Assembly (NCBI GenBank): GCA_964017195.1
Contig: OZ024892.1
Location: 11,251,801-11,315,800 of the forward strand
Source of the DNA: Siderastrea radians
Taxonomy: Eukaryota; Cnidaria; Anthozoa; Scleractinia; Rhizangiidae
DNA: 64,000 nt
Reading direction: 5' to 3'
The notes below the pieces were generated by a model. The model worked only from the letters and a program-made list of their open reading frames with translations, was not told the origin of the DNA and searched no databases. The translations under genes were made by a program, and so were the position numbers. The first letter of the stretch is position 1; every line of letters starts with the position of its first letter. This document shows, piece after piece, positions 1 through 11,482 of this stretch.

Positions 1-1216
1 AAAATGCGAAGAGCTTGGACCTTGCTCGATTCTCCGATTTAAAGACCCCGAATAGAGACATCAATTCCGTCAGATCTGCTTCTATCTTTCTCACACTCTC
101 GCGCGCGTAATCCTTCCCGTTCTCCACCGCTCGGACGCAATCCGCAATCTTACTTAGTAAGGGTACTTCTGGGATCTTCGTATCCTGTGACTCATACCAG
201 GCAACAAACGCATTCCACATGAGACGGAAGAACACTTCTAGACAGAGCTTGTGTGCCCTAATTCCTCGGTTGTTAGATTTCTCCTTCATTAAAGCGGACG
301 TCGAACCAGCAGCGCATACACCTGACTCAATCAAGAGATCATCAAGTCCAGAATCACCAAACTTCTTCCCTAGCAGGGACAGAAAGTTCAGAGCAATGTG
401 AAATCCGCCCATGCGTACCACTACGACAGAGAACTCGTCAGGAAATCTCCACTGAATTTCCTTTGCCTTGCTATATATTGCAAGGTCAAAGGTTATCACA
501 GTGTCGGCTTCACCCGTCGGGCGCTTATCTTCTGTGCATGTTTCAGTACTGTGTAGATGGTAGAATAGTCATTGGATGATCCATTGATCATTAGACAGTA
601 GCCTATATTGCTGATTATGGGCATCTCGGGATAGAGAATAGCGTTGAATCCAGCCCAGCTTGGAGTTGCTTGCTTGTCCAATACTTCTGCAATGACAGCT
701 TCTCCAAATTTCTTGGGACAAGTCGAAGAGGAGCCTAGATGAAACCAGCGTTACGAGTGGTGCGTATTTCATCGTTCGTATCCTTGTACCACTTCATGTT
801 AAGAGAACCAACGTGATCAGTAACAACTGGACGTCTTCCTCGAACAGGACACTCTTCAATGTGGTACACGGTGCCGGTTGCGTGTAATGAACACCGCTTG
901 GCTCTCTGTTCTACCAGGTTGGGGGGTGGATCTGGACCAAACGTTTTATTCTGATAGATCACCATTGTAGTGGCATGCGTAGTATTCTTGCCGTCCAGAG
1001 CCTCCTCATTTAAATCATTATTATTGGCGGCAATCTAACAAATGCACCAGGCTTGAGGTTAGTTGGTATTACAGTCCCAAACTCTTCTACCTTAGCAAGA
1101 ACTTCCTCTGCAATACTCGTATTCACGGCACGAATCTCATCGTAGGAAACACAATGTCCCATTCTGTTCAGCAGTTCGATAAGGCGCTTGGATGATGTGA
1201 GATGGTGAACACACAT
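1..1216 (-). pseudogene. Repetitive hypothetical protein, frameshifted fragment
   Basis: Reading the minus strand from 1216 down to 1 gives one long protein-like trace broken by at least three frame changes. In order it contains a segment with MGHCVSYDEIRA, a junction near 1030 where FVR must shift frame to reach AANNNDLNEEALDGKN, then TTHATTMVIYQ, then WAGFNAILYPE, and near the window edge GGFHIALNFLSLLGKKFGD and GLDDLLIESGVCAAGSTSAL. I recognise this as a multi-copy uncharacterised family of cnidarian and other marine invertebrate genomes; no biochemical function is known to me. The copy runs off the left edge, so its C-terminus is outside the window. The frame breaks indicate a dead copy. 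Whether the family belongs to a mobile element is not shown here. Confidence 0.6.
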
Positions 1217-2189
1217 AGCCAGGCTCGTATCAGCTTAGGAAGTTTAACACGTCCCTTTGTATTGCAATGAATGACATCTTGTGCGATGCTACATTTCAAA
1301 CAAATTTGAGAGCGGACAATTAATCGAGTCACCTCATGAAGGCCAGAAATTTTTCTAATCTCGTGTATTTTAGCCTCAAAATGTATCCCAGTGACCTACA
1401 ATGTGGTGTAAATAAGAAATTTTGTAAGATAAGATCGATACTTGTATAATTTATACCTTAATGGCAACGAGGGCGGTTTTAATAGGCTATTTTTAGCACT
1501 AAAATAGAATTTTTGGCCTCTCGGAGGTCACGTGCTCGGTCACGTGACCTAAGTTTGCATAGTTTGAGCATGACTGGGCCTTATATCATTGAGAGGTAAC
1601 GATATCAGAAGTTTTTCTCCATAAACAACTCAAGATACAGCCGTAAACAGTAGTTACCTAACTGAGCCTCGTTCTCCGTAAATGGGACAAAAATGGTAAT
1701 TATTTTATTGTTTCAGGCTGAATAAGCTAGAATTTGGTTGAAACTACGGAATGTACGACCCGTTCATAGAAAATAGCAGAATATCAATGGATAATTCATA
1801 GATTTATGATAGTGAAGACGTTTAAATATGCTATTCATAGCTCTAAAAGGCTATTTTTGGCCTTTCGGATGTCACGTGCTCAGTCACGTGACCTAAATCT
1901 GCATATTTTGCGCATGATTGGCATTCGTATCGTAAAGATGTAACTATATTTGAAGATTCCGGTCATAATAAACGTTAAGTTTAGGCATTATCAGTGGTCA
2001 AATGGGTGAGCCTCGTTTCCATGAATTTAAGGGGTGACGTATAAAAAATACCCCCTTAACTCGTAACCTATACCACAATTCAACTCTACAAACTACCTGA
2101 CATTGATCAGCAGGTCTTATTCTATCAAAATCCGCTATCAAACCTTTTCTGACCCGATCATTGTACGAAACCCTAATTTTGGGGTGTTG
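1217..2189. other. Non-coding stretch with a duplicated CACGTG-rich segment
   Basis: No gene is visible. Two related segments at about 1486-1580 and 1848-1935 share a run containing two CACGTG (E-box-like) palindromes followed by CCTAA and a GCATGA-type motif, indicating a diverged direct repeat about 360 bases apart. Confidence 0.5.
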
Positions 2190-2435
2190 GCTTCCGGACA
2201 AAGATAGGGCAAGACTGCGGGTTCTTGATTTGACGTCATAAGGTGACTAGTCCCATGCCCTCACTGCTCGACCCTGAACCAAAATGGTGTCTATTTTCGA
2301 CCGATTTTTCATACTTCAACCGTGCACAGAAAATCAGGGATTAAACCAAATCAAAAACTTTTTGTGACGAAATGCTCCAAATGATAACAGGATTTATTTG
2401 ACGGGGAAAAAATTTTTAGGGTTAGGTGCACTTTA
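2190..2435 (+). repeat. Dispersed repeat, copy 1 of 3
   Basis: About 230 bases from GACTGCGGGTTCTTGATTTG to TTAGGGTTAGGTGCACTTTA. It matches 24855-25089 closely in the same orientation and 16970-17165, more diverged, in inverted orientation. It contains no coding sequence and is probably a non-autonomous interspersed element. Confidence 0.75.
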
Positions 2436-3590
2436 ACTCTATGGCATAAGTTTTGCGGCTGCAAATTTTCTGAAATTCGAGCGCTTTTAGAAATGCACAG
2501 AACTGTTTTTGGAGGCTTTTCGGGTATAATAGGATTAAACCGACAACTGCCTCGCTTATAGTTTTTCCAATACCTGTTATTTTTCGTTCTCTAACTAGAG
2601 ACCATCAAGATTCAAAACAAACAAACACCAAACACGCTTTAAATTATGCCGGCATAAGTTTTGCGGATGCGAAGTAAGCCTATATAAAGTTAGGCGGTTT
2701 GAGAAACGCACAAAACTGTTTTCGGAAGCTTTTTGGATAAAAAAGCTTTAAACCGACAACTGCTTCGCTTAACAGATTATTACTATTGAAAACTTCCAGG
2801 ACAGGAAAATCGACAGTTGCACAAAGACATGGACCGGACGGTCAAAATTGAAAGCAAAGCTTGTGCAGTTTTCCTGCGACCGTGCTTAGACCTACTGTTA
2901 TGAATAAACAAACACTAAACAATGGACAGAGAAATCATTTTTGAAAAAAGTTTATTCGGATACCCGTAAGTTTATACTTAAATGAAATTTGCGTTACACT
3001 TCCAAAATCCTGGGTCGGTCCACGCGAGTGAAATCGGCTGAGCATGGCAAAATATTCAAGAATCTGTCACAAATCTGAGCGCGTTTTCTAATAATTTTTT
3101 AGAGTCAAAAGTAAATGACACATTTCTAATGACATAAATGAAATTTCCATTTCAAAACATAATTTCTTTCACCGTAATACTCAAAATCATATTCTTTAGA
3201 CCCTTTAAAAACTTCACTTACTCGTTTGTGTTTCAAGAACAGGGCAAACTCTCCGCCGTGAAGAAAACAAAGCGATGAAGTCCTTTGAAGGCAGCTTTCG
3301 TAACTTGAACTTTTCGCCTTCTACCAGTATTCTTTTGAACTCTTTCTTTCCATTCATAGATTTTAGATGTTTTTTTTGTCAAGTATAAAACTTCAGTACT
3401 CTCGAACAATTGTTTTGCTAAAGAAGCTTAAGCTTTTAAAGAAACCTCTTTTTCAAAAGCGACGAATGGTCATGCGATTTCCCGCCAAGAAAAATGCCGG
3501 TTGCCCAGAAGCATCGCGCGATTTCCCGCCAAGAAAAGATGGCATTCTCTACCTCCCGTCGGTTTGTCTTGGGACTCCCCTCCCCCTCCC
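2436..3590. other. Non-coding stretch with a local direct repeat
   Basis: Segments 2444-2575 and 2647-2778 are diverged direct copies, both ending in TTTAAACCGACAACTGC or a close variant. Nothing else recognisable; no gene. Confidence 0.45.
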
Positions 3591-3600
3591 CCAGAGTCTG

Positions 3601-3656
3601 TGCGGACGGACGAACGTACGGACGTACGGATGTACGGACGTACGGACGGACGGTCA
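3601..3656. repeat. Tetranucleotide-like microsatellite (ACGG/GTAC)
   Basis: Runs of GGACGTAC and related tetramers, ending in a CACGTGAC palindrome. The small ORFs read across it are artefacts. Confidence 0.8.
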
Positions 3657-3695
3657 CGTGACTAATACGTCACAACCAAAATTTCTCGGATTGAT

Positions 3696-3869
3696 AGGTT
3701 ACCAGGCCCCAGTTGTTCAAAAGTTGGATAGCGCTATCCACCGGATAAATCACTATCCAGTGGATAGACTCTAAGTGATAGGGAAACCAATTGCGTTATC
3801 CACTGGATAGTGATTTATCCGGTGGATAGCGCTATCCAACTTTTGAACAACTGGGGCCAGGAGGTTACC
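3696..3869. mobile_element. Palindromic MITE, hAT-like, 8-bp target duplication
   Basis: Two inverted arms of about 65 bases (3704-3767 and 3793-3861) begin AGGCCCCAGTTGTTCAAAAG and contain the self-palindromic stretch GGATAGCGCTATCC. The element is flanked on both sides by AGGTTACC (3696-3703 and 3862-3869), an 8-bp direct repeat as expected for hAT transposition. There is no coding capacity. Confidence 0.8.
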
Positions 3870-4058
3870 AAATTTCCTTAGCAATGGAGCTCCGCTGGCG
3901 GGCTTTGCCCGCAGGCTCCGCTAAAATTCAACCAATAATAAAATTCCTTGACGCGTGTTGCACAAGCGACTCGCGTAAACGATGGATAATTCTACAGGAA
4001 AATGGTATCCAACGGCTATAACATGATGAAAAACAGGACTCTACATTCGAGGATGCAA

Positions 4059-4538
4059 GGTTAGAGCAAATCCAAGCTAATAAGTCGAGCAGAAAAGTAC
4101 TAATTTGCGAACAAATAAGTTAAGCTTAATTCATGACCTAAGGCACAATGGAGGCATGACCTTTCTATATTTGAAAACGAACGAAGCGAATCCGTTTATC
4201 AAAGAACAATTACAAGAACATGGCTTTCCAATCAACAGTTGTAAAACAGAAAATAATGTGTTCACAAAACCAAAAGTACGGTGGCCCACAACTGTCACGG
4301 TTAGAGCAAATCCAAGCTAATAAGTCGAGCAGAAAAGTACTAATTTGCGAACAAATAAGTTAAGCTTAATTCATGACCTAAGGCACAATGGAGGCATGAC
4401 CTTTCTATATTTGAAAACGAACGAAGCGAATCCGTTTATCAAAGAACAATTACAAGAACATGGCTTTCCAATCAACAGTTGTAAAACAGAAAATAATGTG
4501 TTCACAAAACCAAAAGTACGGTGGCCCACAACTGTCAC
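4059..4538 (+). repeat. Exact 240-bp tandem duplication
   Basis: 4059-4298 and 4299-4538 are identical base for base. Each unit starts GGTTAGAGCAAATCC and ends CCCACAACTGTCAC. The unit holds an open frame of about 60 codons (HNGGMTFLYLKTNEANPF) that I do not recognise; it may be part of a decayed exon. Perfect identity implies a very recent duplication or an assembly artefact. Confidence 0.9.
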
Positions 4539-4544
4539 ATCAAA

Positions 4545-4741
4545 ACAAAATGCTCACATCAAATTCAAATCACTCACATCAAATTCAAATCACTCACAGC
4601 AAATTCAAATCACTTACAGCAAATTCAAATAACTCACAGCAAATTCAAATTGCTCACAGCAAATTACAAATCCACCACAGCAAATTACAAATCATTCACA
4701 TCAAATACAAATCGTTCACATCAAATACAAATCGCTCACAG
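4545..4741 (+). repeat. 20-bp minisatellite (left part, interrupted)
   Basis: About ten degenerate copies of a 20-bp unit like CAAATTCAAATCACTCACAG. The array resumes at 5981 after the foldback insertion at 4742-5980. Confidence 0.85.
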
Positions 4742-5980
4742 CACAGGTAACCAAAGCGTAATATGAGAGTTTGTATGGAGCTGAAATTCGATCGAAAATA
4801 ATCGGCGGTTTTCCGCCGAAAATACATTAAAATCAAAATAAAGTTTAAAAAACCTTACCTGTTGTGTGTTTGCTGTGTTTTTATCGCTTTTCCGAGCTTC
4901 CGGAGGCCGTTTTGGGCGATCTTCTGCTTAACGGTCAACGCGACGGCATGTCACGTACTAAAGACAGCTAAAGGTAGGAAAACGGGAATTCAAAATTGCC
5001 AACCGACACTCGAGGTCCCGATCAAAATACCCGCTAAAAATCGATTCAATCTAAAGTCAGAGCTTTAAAACCACAACACATTTCAAAAAGGATAAATCTC
5101 CTACCTTTCTATGTGATTCAATCGTCAATTAGTTTATCTCTCGAAGTACAGCCCTGCATTAAAAATGAACTAACTTTTCGAAATCGCCGCCATCACAGGC
5201 TTGTAAGGAAAAGAGGGTCAAAACTAACGGTCAAGCCTGGGACAAAGCGCCAAATTTCGCTCCACCGAGGGACGGCATGAGTGACTTCTATGTCGCCAAA
5301 TGCCAAGCTCATCCCCTCTCCGGTAAATCAAGTGTTGTACCTCTCAAATTTCGGCGGGAAATCGTGCGCGGGTCGCATTCAGGTATAAAACTTGACTTAC
5401 CGGAGAGAGGGTGAGTTTGGCATTTGCCGACATAGAAGTCACTCAAGTCGTCCCCCGGTGGAGCGAAATTTGGCGCTTTGTCCCAGGCTTGACCGTTAGT
5501 TTTGACCCTCTTTTCCTTACAAACCTGTGATGGCGGCGATTTCGAAAAGTTAGTTCATTTTTAATGCAGGGCTGTACTTCGAGAGATAAACTAATTGACG
5601 ATTGAATCACATAGAAAGGTAGGAGATTTATCCTTTGTGAAATGTGTTGTGGTTTTAAAGCTCTGACTTTAGATTGAATCGATTTTTAGCGGGTGTTTTG
5701 ATCGGGACCTCGAGTGTCGGTTGGCAATTTTGAATTCCCGTTTTCCTACCTTTAGCTGTCTTTAGTACGTGACATGCCGGCGCGTCGACCGTTAAGAAGA
5801 AAATCGCCCAAAACGGCCTCCGGAAGCTCGGAAAAGCGATAAAAACACAGCAAACACACAACAGGTAAGGTTTTTAAACTTTATTTTGATTTTAATGTAT
5901 TTTCGGCGGAAAACCGCCGATTATTTTTGATCGAATTTCAGCTCCATACAAACTCTCATATTACGCTTTGGTTACCTGTG
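4742..5980 (+). mobile_element. Foldback (long-TIR) DNA element, copy A
   Basis: A 1239-bp element whose two halves are inverted copies of about 580-600 bases, meeting at a unique spacer of about 60 bases near 5330-5392. Termini are CACAGGTAACC...GGTTACCTGTG. It is flanked by CTCACAG (7 bp), or GCTCACAG (8 bp) if the last G is counted as target. It sits inside a 20-bp minisatellite that continues on both sides, a clean insertion footprint. Copy B at 19645-20884 is almost identical, in opposite orientation. Neither carries a transposase; mobilisation must be in trans. The 7-8 bp target size fits hAT-like enzymes, but the superfamily is not settled. Confidence 0.85.
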
Positions 5981-6020
5981 CTCACAGCAAATACAAATCG
6001 CTCACAGCAAATACAAATAT
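5981..6020 (+). repeat. 20-bp minisatellite (right part)
   Basis: Two further units (CTCACAGCAAATACAAATCG) continue the array interrupted by the foldback element. Confidence 0.8.
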
Positions 6021-6036
6021 GGTCAGTGTAAATGGG

Positions 6037-6070
6037 GGACTGCGGACTGCGGACTGCGGACTGCGGACCA
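6037..6070 (+). repeat. 7-bp simple repeat GGACTGC
   Basis: Four to five units of GGACTGC directly after the minisatellite. Confidence 0.8.
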
Positions 6071-6207
6071 GGGGAAAAAGCAGACTGAGGGTAAAATGCA
6101 AACTGCAGACTAAGGGTAAAATTCAGAATGGAGACCGTTTATCGCCCTTACTGCGGTGCCACTGTAGTAACATAGTGAAAGTAAAATGCAACCTTTCCAC
6201 TTACTTG

Positions 6208-6597
6208 TTAAAGGGGCATTGTCACGAGGATTTTGCAGATTTCTGGTCAAAACTGTGGTAAATTTATCGATAGCTAACTATAATGTTTGATCTATAATGT
6301 TTGAACATTTAAAGGAACATATTAATTTAATTTCATTAAGAGAAAACAAACCATGACCATTTAATATCGATTTAATGTCAACATGCTGAAAGAATTTGAA
6401 AAGTTTAGCCTAATTTTTCAAATTGCAATCCATTTCCATCCGTGCCATCCGTAGCAACAGACAACAGAAAATAGTGTCAGTGAAGTAATATAGTCTTTGG
6501 TAACAAAACTAGACCATTATTTGTGGACGTTCATTGATGTGAGGACATATTTTTGATTTTTAAAGTGAGCTAAAATAGCGTGACTATGCCCCTTTAA
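6208..6597 (+). mobile_element. TTAA-flanked MITE, copy 1
   Basis: A 390-bp element beginning TTAAAGGGGCATTGTCACGA and ending CGTGACTATGCCCCTTTAA, so the ends are inverted and both carry TTAA. A second copy of the same length lies inverted at 35557-35946. TTAA ends suggest piggyBac-type mobilisation; no coding sequence. Confidence 0.75.
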
Positions 6598-8440
6598 CCT
6601 TCAGTTTTTGACTGTATTTTAATTATTACACAATTTTGAACGGGCGAGTAAAATTTTGTCAGGGCAAGTGTCTTTTCTGACATCCTTGCCCGGCTGACGA
6701 GTTTCAAAAAAAGCTAATATGGATCCCTGTTGTCATCTTGAATTAAGATTCAATAGTCTCAGGTAAGAAACAAAACCTCTCAATCAAGACCTAGCATCTT
6801 CCATTAAGGTCAATTACAACTTATTTTAAGAGGAGTTTGTATTAATACTTAAGATTGAGGCGGTTGCCATCTAACTTAAGGAACCATTATCTAAAAATAA
6901 GAGCAATTTTTTCGTAATTTAATATGGTATTTTTCAAGTACAAGAGGATAAAATCTAACTGTAAGATTTTACTTTTTATGGAGTTAATAATAGTAAACAA
7001 ACTAAACAATCCTACCTTGCTAGAAGCAAGGTCTTTCGACTCCTTTTTACCACTCTACAATCTCTTCAGTAGGGTCTCAAGAACTCAGCTGAAATACAAC
7101 TAAAGCCTTCCTCTATTTACACGAAAGTAATTTAGCAAGGAACAACGATCTATCATGTACCAAGGATATAGGGAAATGTGCTGCCAAACCTAAACAAACC
7201 AGCATGCATTTCTTCTGTAGTAAAACATGGTGGCAAGGACATTCTTTGCTTGATTCTGTCATCTTTAGGCAATAAGTTTAATCCTACTTGATTAAAATGA
7301 TCTGCCGAAAGGTAAACACAAAAACCTAGTTCCCGCTAACACATTTTTAGCAATTATGTGGTTTGCGCAGACCTAACATTCCTAAGCGATGCATAAGCTT
7401 ACCAAAATCAAACCGGAAAATTCCTGAATGCAAAAGCAAAATAATAAAAACATATTAAGAGTCTCTAGAAATATTATAAATAATGAAATTATGTGTCTGG
7501 TGATCCTGTCACAACCTGTTATGACAATTTGCACTTCTGGTGTGTAAGGAATTGTATAGTGTGATCAAAATCGTGACTATACGTGAAGAGATTGTCTGGT
7601 ATTTGACAGAAAAACTGATAAAATCAATTTGGTTAAACGTGTTAAGTAAAAATGTACATGTAACTGTTTTCATCAGTACTCGTGCCATGTATACGGAGAC
7701 GAGTCAAGGAATACCAGCCATTTTTCTTATTATTTTAATTTTTTCGTGTCGCTATCGTTTTGGTTATTTTCATAGCCGATCAAATGGAAATTATTTGTCT
7801 CCACATTTGTCGATAAAAATCCATAATCAGTTGAAAATCTTGTGATTATCAACTTAAATCGACAAATTAAACTTGTCAATAATTGATGATTATCCACAAA
7901 TATCACTTTCAACTTATCGATTATGTTTTTCAATGATCGATTTTGATCGACATGTTACGCCCTGCTTAAATACCCTGAAAACAGACTTTAAACAACAACA
8001 AGTCAGTGGTTGGATTCTTCCCAGCAGAATTGAGTTTATTTTGAACAACAATAGATTATTCAACTTAGGTGAGGTTAATTGTACATGCACCTTCTGTGCC
8101 TAAATAGCACTTATCGCCCGTTCGCACATGATAGTTTACACTTTCTCTCATCCATTTTATTTACCACTGTTATTATTTAGATTCCAGGGGTATATATTTG
8201 GGGGGATACATCATATGTATTATATTTATTTCATAGTTTTCCTGTTATAGCTTTAAATACTTGTACATTTTTATAAAATTATGAGCATTTCTTGCTCATC
8301 AATGTTTGTGTTTAAATAAAGTTATACTAGGATCATAAGCCGAGAAAATTACCAGTAGTAGTCTGTAATCTTTTGCGAATGTCTTCTTCTACATACATGT
8401 ATATCTCAGTGCCCATCAGTTTTCCAATGGCCATGCAACT
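6598..8440. other. Intergenic, nothing recognised
   Basis: AT-rich sequence without convincing coding or structured repeats. The open frames at 7540-7845 and 7873-8103 are of random composition. Confidence 0.5.
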
Positions 8441-9378
8441 TTAGCAATCAATCAGAAATTGAATTGTTACTATAATGAACAACTGAAGTAATCAGTAATG
8501 CACTAGCATCAGAGTAAACAAAACAGTTTGGAGTTTTATCACTAAAACAAAATCTAACATGAGCATTAGCCAGGTTATTGCCTCCAAAATAAAGAGCTCT
8601 ACTTTCAAGAATATTCATGGAGTGTGAAAATTGACTCCCAATCTTGAGCAGCAACAATCAACATGGAATAATGCCTTTAGAATCATAATTCTGCTAAATA
8701 TGTTACTTGTGACTGCACCCACAGAGATAAACTTTCCCAGAAACAAAGCCGCAACAACCTGGCAGTAACTTGAAATTTAGAATTAATGATATCATCAACA
8801 TGCAAATAAATACTTCTCAGTCTTCAATCAGTAATATGCACCGCCTTAGAATTCCAAGATAGACCCTTGGAACCATTATATAATTTGACAAGGTTCCCAA
8901 ATAGACTTATCATCATTAGCAGTAAAACCTGCATCGGAAAGATCCTTTCTGACAACGTTCGAAATACATTCAGACATGTGATAATTACCTTTGCTGACCC
9001 AACCATCATCTAAGAATGCTGCTAATTTGATACCCTGAAGTCTCCAGTACTTAACTAAAGGCCTTACACACTTTGTGAAAATATATGGAGCTGCTGATTA
9101 AATGAAATGTAAAACACAAAACACAAAGAAACGAGACTCTCCAGAATTACCAAAATCCCGTGAAAACCCTAGAAAAGTTTAGTGTTCATTGAATATCTTC
9201 ATATGATGGCATCCACTCTTTAAATCAAAGGTAAACATAAAAGAATCTTTTTCAAAATAACTGAGAGCAATTTTCCAATGATCTGATACTTAATGCGGTT
9301 TTTCATCAGACATTTGTTAACGTGTCTGAAATCAAGTATTAACCTCTTTTCGCCATTAAGTTGCATTGGATCGAATTG

Positions 9379-10823
9379 GAAAAAGGATAGCCTGAACTTC
9401 AGCCCTCTCCTCTGGTTGCTCACTCCCGAGAGAGACGTCTGAATCAATGAGCTGCTAAATAAATGCTGTCCAGTGATGTCACGGCGAATCAATGTTAATT
9501 TATGCGAATTATTTCTGTTCCCGCGAAAAATTTAGCTTTTGCAGCCCTCGAGTCGATGATAGATGCACACCTGCCACTCGATGGCAAGGGTCAAGTACCT
9601 TTTGTTTTGCTTCTGTGTTATGTTTTCCATTGCAACTATTAAACTAGTGGTTTCCATTGGGTAAAGCACCTGCAGTGGTTTAATGGCCAAAAGTGAATTA
9701 AACACAAATATCTTGGTCGTTGGTGAAACGCGTGTTGGACAAGTGCCCGTGACGGACGTCAGTGACACATCCGTGACACAGACCTGACGAGTAGGTTTTT
9801 CCCCTAAATCTTCGTCATGAATGAAAGAACGGGGAACAAAGTACATGTACAACAATAATTATTATTTGTAGGTAATATTTGACTCAGAAGAGACCTGCTC
9901 TGCTTAAAAAAGCATTTACTCAAATAAGAATCGCTTTACCTCAAAAAACGAATTGCGTTCAATCCTCGCTTCATCGTGCAAAGCGCTTTCTTCACCTGCT
10001 TGCAAACTCTTCGCTGCCTTCGCAAAAATGTGGCTTCCTACATGAAACAGGATTTCTCCGCTATAAGTTTTCCAAATCCCACTTTACTGCACTTTGCCGA
10101 CGGTCGAGTGTTCTTTAAGGTTCCAACGTTAAAATGGTGTGTTTTCTTTCTGAATCGATTGATGATTCAATGAAATAAATACAATAAAATAGAAGAATCC
10201 TCAATAAGACATCGAATTTTAATTAGTAATACTGCACAGTTCCAGGAATTGCTAAAAATATTCTGAGAAACGTATCGGCTGCAATTCAAGATAATTTACC
10301 CTCACTTGCTTTCAAACTCTTTGCCGCCTTCGCAGAAACGTGGCATAACTTGGTCATTCATGAGAGCAACCAAGGGAGAAATTAATGATACAGTGTGCTT
10401 CAAATTGTGTACATGATTTGGAGAGTTCACTTGCAACAAGTGGTGCAATCTGGAAAATCATAGATTTCTAGCTCGTCGGAAGATTAACGAAAACATTTTC
10501 CCTCGACAGGAAGTGAAAGAGAGTGTTTTCCTGTTCGGGTTGTAATTTAGTTAACCCAAGATTCGATACTGCTTCTTTGAAAGCCTTTGCACAAAGTGGA
10601 ATCCCCGCAACCGCCACTTTGTAAACATCCTCGCACTTTGAATAATTAATGAAATAATTCATGCAAATAATTGAGAATCAGCCAATCAACACCGCTGTCT
10701 GGTTTTTGGACAGTGACGTCACTGGACGGCATTAGCGACTAATTGCTTCAGACGTCTCTCTCGGGAGTGAGGGACCAGAGGAGATGGCTATTCAGGAGAT
10801 GGAAATTCAGGCTAGAAAAAGGA
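9379..10823 (-). mobile_element. Non-autonomous TIR element with 9-bp TSD (MULE-like)
   Basis: The body 9388-10814 (1427 bp) has inverted ends TAGCCTGAAC...TTCAGGCTA, with about 95-100 bases of TIR similarity including CTCACTCCCGAGAGAGACGT. The target duplication GAAAAAGGA occurs at 9379-9387 and at 10815-10823. It splits the DIRS-like pol between INPFS and the segment before GEKRLILD; removing it makes that protein trace contiguous apart from a one-base shift, confirming the boundaries. A 9-bp target duplication with long TIRs is the signature of Mutator-like elements. The interior carries a RecQ-like fragment. Confidence 0.75.
10468..10662 (-). pseudogene. RecQ-like helicase N-terminal fragment, captured
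   Basis: The 64-residue frame ends GLTKLQPEQENTLFHFL-SRENVFVNLPTS. This resembles the Q-motif region and the start of Walker A (LPTG-GKS) of RecQ/Werner-type helicases, which are multi-copy in corals. The frame stops exactly inside Walker A, where LPTS is followed by a stop, so nothing catalytic is left. It lies wholly inside the MULE-like element 9388-10814, suggesting transduplication of a host gene piece. Identification rests on a short motif and is moderate. Confidence 0.5.
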
Positions 10824-11383
10824 TTGATAACAATCGAGTTAACTTGAATAACATGACCTGCTTTCAGTAATTCCAATATAGCTTTACTAACAAACCCATT
10901 GTGTAATCTAGCAGACATATTATTGGGAAGCTTATAATCTTACTAGACTCTTCAACAAAGGGTAATTGTAGCCATCTTTAATGACATCTAAATATGTGAA
11001 ACTTAATTGCCTGGAGATGCATCTTAGTTTGTTTTCTTTTTGTCAACAACCCTTAGATCTGCAGATATTCGTCCCCTAGGTCTCCTAATTATAACCTTAA
11101 GTCTTCTGGTTTTCATGCATTCCTGGCTCTTGCACTATGGAACTCTCAGCTTTGCCATTAAGTGTAGCTCCAGAGTCAACTCTTTGAATAAATGCTTCCA
11201 GTTTGTTGTTCAAGAAAGATTACTATTCTTTTTAGCAATGTGACTGTAAAAGAATCTATTGTAACTACGTTAATTTACTCTTTGCAAAGTACATGGAAAA
11301 AAAGCAACCCTACCTTGCTGAAAATATTGTACCAATATTCCCCACACTACCCCCGACAAGTTAACTATTGTCAAGAAGAAAAG

Positions 11384-11482
11384 ATGGCTGCTGCAACATG
11401 GATAACAAGAACTACAAGAGCAACATTTCGTTGCTTTAGAGGCAAATTATCTGAACTAAGAACACTTCCCACTGCTTTTAAG
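11384..11482 (+). CDS. BCKDHA: BCKDHA exon 1 (start, presequence)
   Basis: ATG at 11384, in context AAGATGGCT. It encodes 33 residues rich in Thr, Arg and Ala with no acidic residue in the first 20, as expected of a matrix-targeting peptide. Donor AAG|GTGATA, phase 0. Intron 1 is only 100 bases. Confidence 0.9.

Larger units (their letters stand above)
8441..11030 (-). pseudogene. DIRS-like retrotransposon pol remnant (RT/RNase H), interrupted
   Basis: Minus-strand reading from about 11030 downwards gives a degenerate reverse-transcriptase trace: NNMSARLHNGFVSKAILELL and GHVIQVNSIVINPFS (about 10960-10820), then after an inserted element GEKRLILDFRHVNKCL (about 9355-9300), then GNYHMSECISNVVRKDLSDAG (about 9000-8930), and near 8530 NCFVYSDASA, which resembles the start of an RNase H domain. 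The order matches DIRS/Ngaro-type pol proteins of cnidarians as I know them. Stops and frameshifts are frequent, so it is dead. The tyrosine recombinase expected in a DIRS element was not found, so the class is an inference. It ends about 350 bases upstream of the BCKDHA start codon. Confidence 0.6.

Noticed and set aside
4862..5861. Pair of 68-codon frames (and their twins at 19765-19971 and 20558-20764) in the foldback arms
   Set aside because: They begin at TTG, not ATG, are mirrored only because the arms are inverted copies, and have no recognisable domain.
7540..7845. 101-codon plus-strand frame
   Set aside because: AT-rich random-looking composition and no motif.
9532..9855. 107-codon minus-strand frame inside the MULE-like element
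   Set aside because: Not recognised and not linked to the RecQ fragment; could be a further captured piece but nothing supports this.
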